DNA from: Oligoflexia bacterium
GTDB lineage: Bacteria; Bdellovibrionota; Bdellovibrionia; JABDDW01
Length of the DNA: 33,646 nucleotides
NCBI GenBank assembly: GCA_020847095.1
Contig: JADLCR010000014.1
Location: 1 to 33,646, forward strand
Reading direction: 5' to 3'
Program-made: the position numbers and the translations under genes
The notes under the pieces: generated by a model
Seen by the model: the letters and a program-made list of their open reading frames with translations, nothing else
Database searches by the model: none
What the model was told of the DNA's origin: nothing
In this document: positions 31,468-33,646 of the stretch, piece after piece
How positions within the stretch are numbered: the stretch's first letter is position 1
Layout: each line of letters starts with the position of its first letter

Positions 31468-31971
31468 ATGCTAAAAGTGCAGCAACCTGCCCCTGATTTT
31501 TCGCTTCAAAGTCATCAAGAAAAGACGGTGACTCTTTCTGGGTTGAAAGGAAAGTGGGTTACTTTGTTTTTTTACCCGTTGGATTTTACTTTTGTTTGCC
31601 CCACAGAAGTCACTGAGTTCAGCAAGCGCTACACGGAATTTAGAGAAAAAAACTGCGAAGTTTTAGGTGTAAGCATCGACTCCATTTATTCGCATAAAGC
31701 TTGGGCCGATCAAATTGGCGGACTCAGTTATCAGCTTTTGAGCGATATGCATAAAGACGTGGGCCGTCGCTATGGAGTTTTAATTGAAGATAAGGGCTTT
31801 CATTTGCGTGGCACTTTTATTATCGATCCCGAAGGCACTCTTCGCTGGATGAATGTTAGCGACAATTCGGTCGGCCGAAGCGTTGACGAGGTATTGCGAG
31901 TTTTATCAGCTCTTCAAACTGGAAAACTAACATCTTGTGAGTGGAAGCCTGGGCAAAAGACATTAAACTAG
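31468..31971 (+). CDS. 2-Cys peroxiredoxin (AhpC/TSA family)
   Basis: This 167-residue enzyme reduces peroxides. It shows FYPLDFTFVCPTEVTEFSKR with peroxidatic Cys44 in the P-x3-T-x2-C motif. The resolving Cys157 is in SCEWKPGQK, a shortened version of the usual CPANWKPG. AAAAGGAG precedes the ATG. It is shorter than E. coli AhpC (187), and no AhpF-like reductase is adjacent. The stop is TAG, followed by a bidirectional terminator. Confidence 0.94.
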   Translation: MLKVQQPAPDFSLQSHQEKTVTLSGLKGKWVTLFFYPLDFTFVCPTEVTEFSKRYTEFREKNCEVLGVSIDSIYSHKAWADQIGGLSYQLLSDMHKDVGRRYGVLIEDKGFHLRGTFIIDPEGTLRWMNVSDNSVGRSVDEVLRVLSALQTGKLTSCEWKPGQKTLN

Positions 31972-31992
31972 GTTCAAAATTTGATTCCATTG

Positions 31993-32029
31993 AAAAGCCC
32001 GGAGTAATTTTCTTAACCCGGGCTTTTTA
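31993..32029. terminator. Bidirectional terminator between peroxiredoxin and folA
   Basis: 10-bp stem AAAAGCCCGG / CCGGGCTTTT with a 15-nt loop. The T-rich arm and the complementary A-rich arm suit both directions. Confidence 0.8.
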
Positions 32030-32506
32030 TTTTCGCTGAAAGTTAATAAAAGAAAATGGAACCGGATCAAGAAGGTGTTTTTCTTCGAATTCAACACGAA
32101 ATTCATCTTCTTTAAAAAATGGACAATACGTGTCGCCGTCAATATTTTGATGAATCAACGTTAAATAAATGCGCTGAACGTCATCGATAGTCTGTTTAAA
32201 AATCTCTCCGCCACCTAAAATAAAAACTTCCTCGGATGAGTGCCTGTAAGGAGCAAGTGCTTCGTCTAAAGATTTCACTACGCGCACGCCCTCAGGCCTG
32301 AAACCCTCAGATCGTGAAACAACAATATTCGGTCTGTTTGGAAGAGGTTTTCCGATAGACTCGAAAGTCTTACGCCCCATCACCACCGGGTGCCCCGTCG
32401 TGATTTTTCTAAATCTTTTTAAATCCGCAGGAATATTCCAAGGAAGTCCGTTGTCGCGGCCGATCACTCGATTTATAGCCATCGCCACTATTGCAGATAA
32501 AATCAA
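32027..32506 (-). CDS. folA: Dihydrofolate reductase
   Basis: This 159-residue enzyme regenerates tetrahydrofolate with NADPH. It begins [20 protein letters not shown] and has [20 protein letters not shown], then [17 protein letters not shown] and [10 protein letters not shown]-type ([15 protein letters not shown]) blocks, all standard. The ATG overlaps the thyA stop as ATGA, giving the common thyA-folA operon in which DHFR recycles the dihydrofolate made by ThyA. Confidence 0.97.
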   Translation of the reverse strand: MILSAIVAMAINRVIGRDNGLPWNIPADLKRFRKITTGHPVVMGRKTFESIGKPLPNRPNIVVSRSEGFRPEGVRVVKSLDEALAPYRHSSEEVFILGGGEIFKQTIDDVQRIYLTLIHQNIDGDTYCPFFKEDEFRVEFEEKHLLDPVPFSFINFQRK

Positions 32507-33297
32507 ACAGAGATCTCCGCTTTAATCGCCGGATGGGGGTCGTAGTCACTCAATACAAAGTCTTCAAACTTAAAAGCAAAGATATCTTTAATATCCGGGT
32601 TCAAAAGCATTTGGGGAAGTTTTCGTGGTTCTCGTGCGAGTTGAACTTTTGATTGCTCAATATGATTCAAATACAAATGAGCATCGCCAAGGGTATGCAC
32701 GAATTCATAGGCTCTTAAACCAGTCACCTGCGCCACCATTTTTAGCAAAAGGGCGTAGCTCGCAATATTAAACGGTACTCCCAAAAACACGTCGGCGCTG
32801 CGCTGATAGAGCTGACAAGAAAGTCGGTCACCGTTAACATAAAATTGAAAAAACGCATGGCAAGGAGGCAATGCCATTTTATCAAGCTCACCCACGTTCC
32901 ACGCACTCACAATAAGGCGACGAGAATTGGGATTGTTTTTGATTTGATGAATGAGTTGGGTGATCTGATCAATCGTTCGTCCGTCGACTGTCTTCCAGCT
33001 ACGCCACTGACTGCCATAAACGGGGCCCAAATTTCCGTCCGCATCAGCCCACTCGTCCCAAATTGTGACCTTATTATCTTTCAAATATTTGATGTTCGTG
33101 TTTCCTGACAAAAACCAAAGGAGTTCATGAATAATGCTTCTCAGATGGAGTTTTTTTGTCGTGAGTAGCGGAAATCCCTCTTCCAGATTGAATCTCATTT
33201 GGTAACCAAAGGTGCTTAGAGTTCCGGTACCCGTGCGATCACTTTTTTCGGTGCCATTTATTAAAATATGCTCAATCAGATTTTGATAAGTTTTCAT
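32503..33297 (-). CDS. thyA: Thymidylate synthase
   Basis: This 264-residue enzyme (same length as E. coli ThyA) methylates dUMP to dTMP. I chose ATG 33297 ([20 protein letters not shown], then [18 protein letters not shown]), which aligns with the family start and has GGAGAG just upstream. The open frame from 33411 would overlap the divergent HD-domain gene. Active-site Cys lies in [12 protein letters not shown], and [20 protein letters not shown] is invariant. It is followed directly by folA. Confidence 0.97.
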   Translation of the reverse strand: MKTYQNLIEHILINGTEKSDRTGTGTLSTFGYQMRFNLEEGFPLLTTKKLHLRSIIHELLWFLSGNTNIKYLKDNKVTIWDEWADADGNLGPVYGSQWRSWKTVDGRTIDQITQLIHQIKNNPNSRRLIVSAWNVGELDKMALPPCHAFFQFYVNGDRLSCQLYQRSADVFLGVPFNIASYALLLKMVAQVTGLRAYEFVHTLGDAHLYLNHIEQSKVQLAREPRKLPQMLLNPDIKDIFAFKFEDFVLSDYDPHPAIKAEISV

Positions 33298-33387
33298 CTC
33301 TCCAATTGCCCCTTGATCCAAGATTTCTTTTAAGGCATATCCTAATGAACCAAGAAACCGTAGTCCAGAAGGAAGGGGCTTGAAAGC

Positions 33388-33646
33388 TTGGAAATTCGCG
33401 ATCCCATACATGGCTCCATAGAAGTCACGCTCGCCGAAGCCGCTGTGATCGACAGCCCGTTTTTCCAGCGGTTACGAGGAATTAAGCAGCTCGGCTTTGG
33501 AGAATTTAGTTTCCCAGGGGCAACGCATAACCGATTCAGCCACTCTCTTGGCGCATTGCATTTGGCTGGGAGGGTCTTTGACCAGATTTTTCAAGGATAC
33601 CCATTTTCGAGCCCACAAGTTCGGTGGCGCCTGCGCCAGACCGTAA
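33388..33646 (+). CDS. HD-domain phosphohydrolase, N-terminal part (runs off the window)
   Basis: The frame opens at TTG 33388 after GAAGGAAGGGG and stays open to the window end (86 codons). The start [12 protein letters not shown] and then [19 protein letters not shown] and [20 protein letters not shown] are the hallmark of the dGTPase/SAMHD1-like and YwfO-type HD hydrolases: the DPxHG motif, the FQRLRxIxQLG block and the H-N-R-F-S-H segment that supplies the first HD His. Members hydrolyse dNTPs or other nucleotides. It is divergent from thyA with about 90 nt between the starts, so a nucleotide-pool role would fit, but that is inference. Confidence 0.85.
   Translation, partial: MEIRDPIHGSIEVTLAEAAVIDSPFFQRLRGIKQLGFGEFSFPGATHNRFSHSLGALHLAGRVFDQIFQGYPFSSPQVRWRLRQTV

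Noticed and set aside
33298-33411. 38-residue N-terminal extension of ThyA
   Set aside because: ThyA aligns from 33297 at the family's usual length, and the extension lies over the start of the divergent HD-domain gene.
1-33646. CRISPR arrays, insertion sequences, toxin-antitoxin or phage genes
   Set aside because: No regularly spaced repeats, transposase, integrase or phage structural motifs were found on either strand.

Overview
The window looks like a chromosomal segment of a predatory or Bdellovibrio-like bacterium (Bdellovibrionota). This is inferred from the mix of an MglA-type Ras-like GTPase, two adjacent flagellin genes, many exported proteins and lipoproteins, TrmFO, and a DciA-type helicase loader. 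No integrase, transposase, phage structural gene or CRISPR array is visible. Most of the window is ordinary housekeeping DNA interspersed with lineage-specific secreted proteins. Several starts are TTG or GTG.

Layout. 1-3382: a leftward gene fragment with a signal peptide, then a rightward, overlapping Mla-type lipid transport operon (lipoprotein, permease, ATPase, MCE protein). 3385-6074: dciA (leftward) back to back with trmFO, then a secreted endonuclease/exonuclease/phosphatase-family protein. 6546-8276: a Kef-type cation:proton antiporter with its own promoter. 8497-12070: a leftward block of SRP RNA, dnaX, ybaB, recR, mglA and tRNA-Asn, closed by a strong terminator. 12202-13413: ispG. 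13530-14261: an exported protein gene interrupted by an in-frame amber codon.

14498-21058 is rich in exported proteins: a subtilisin-like protease, an M13 (neprilysin-like) protease of unusually small size, a small Cys-bounded secreted protein, and two further proteins. One of these is a predicted beta-helix. Three of the proteins (subtilase, 203-residue protein, beta-helix protein) share an N-terminal hydrophobic anchor ending in (F/Y)QNC, apparently a non-standard lipobox or anchor signature. A THUMP-type rRNA methyltransferase gene sits among them.

21059-21550 holds tRNA-Leu(CAG) and degenerate repeats of the tRNA 3' end with covarying hairpins. 21550-26274: an EVE-domain protein, RNase R, a UbiB/ABC1 kinase-like gene that overlaps the RNase R tail by about 185 nt, a small exported protein, and a 32-residue membrane peptide. 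26321-28534: two flagellin genes, one with a near-consensus sigma-28 promoter and the other with a four-codon leader ORF. 28676-31280: a GNAT protein coupled to a lipoprotein, and a TetR regulator. 31468-33646: a peroxiredoxin, the thyA-folA operon (leftward), and the start of an HD-domain phosphohydrolase running off the right edge.

The best candidates for something new are the QNC-anchored exported proteins, the tRNA-Leu-derived repeats, the amber-interrupted gene, the rnr/ubiB dual-coding overlap, the fliC leader mini-ORF and the tRNA-Asn with an unusual T-stem. I did not find one clearly novel multi-gene defence or mobile system.
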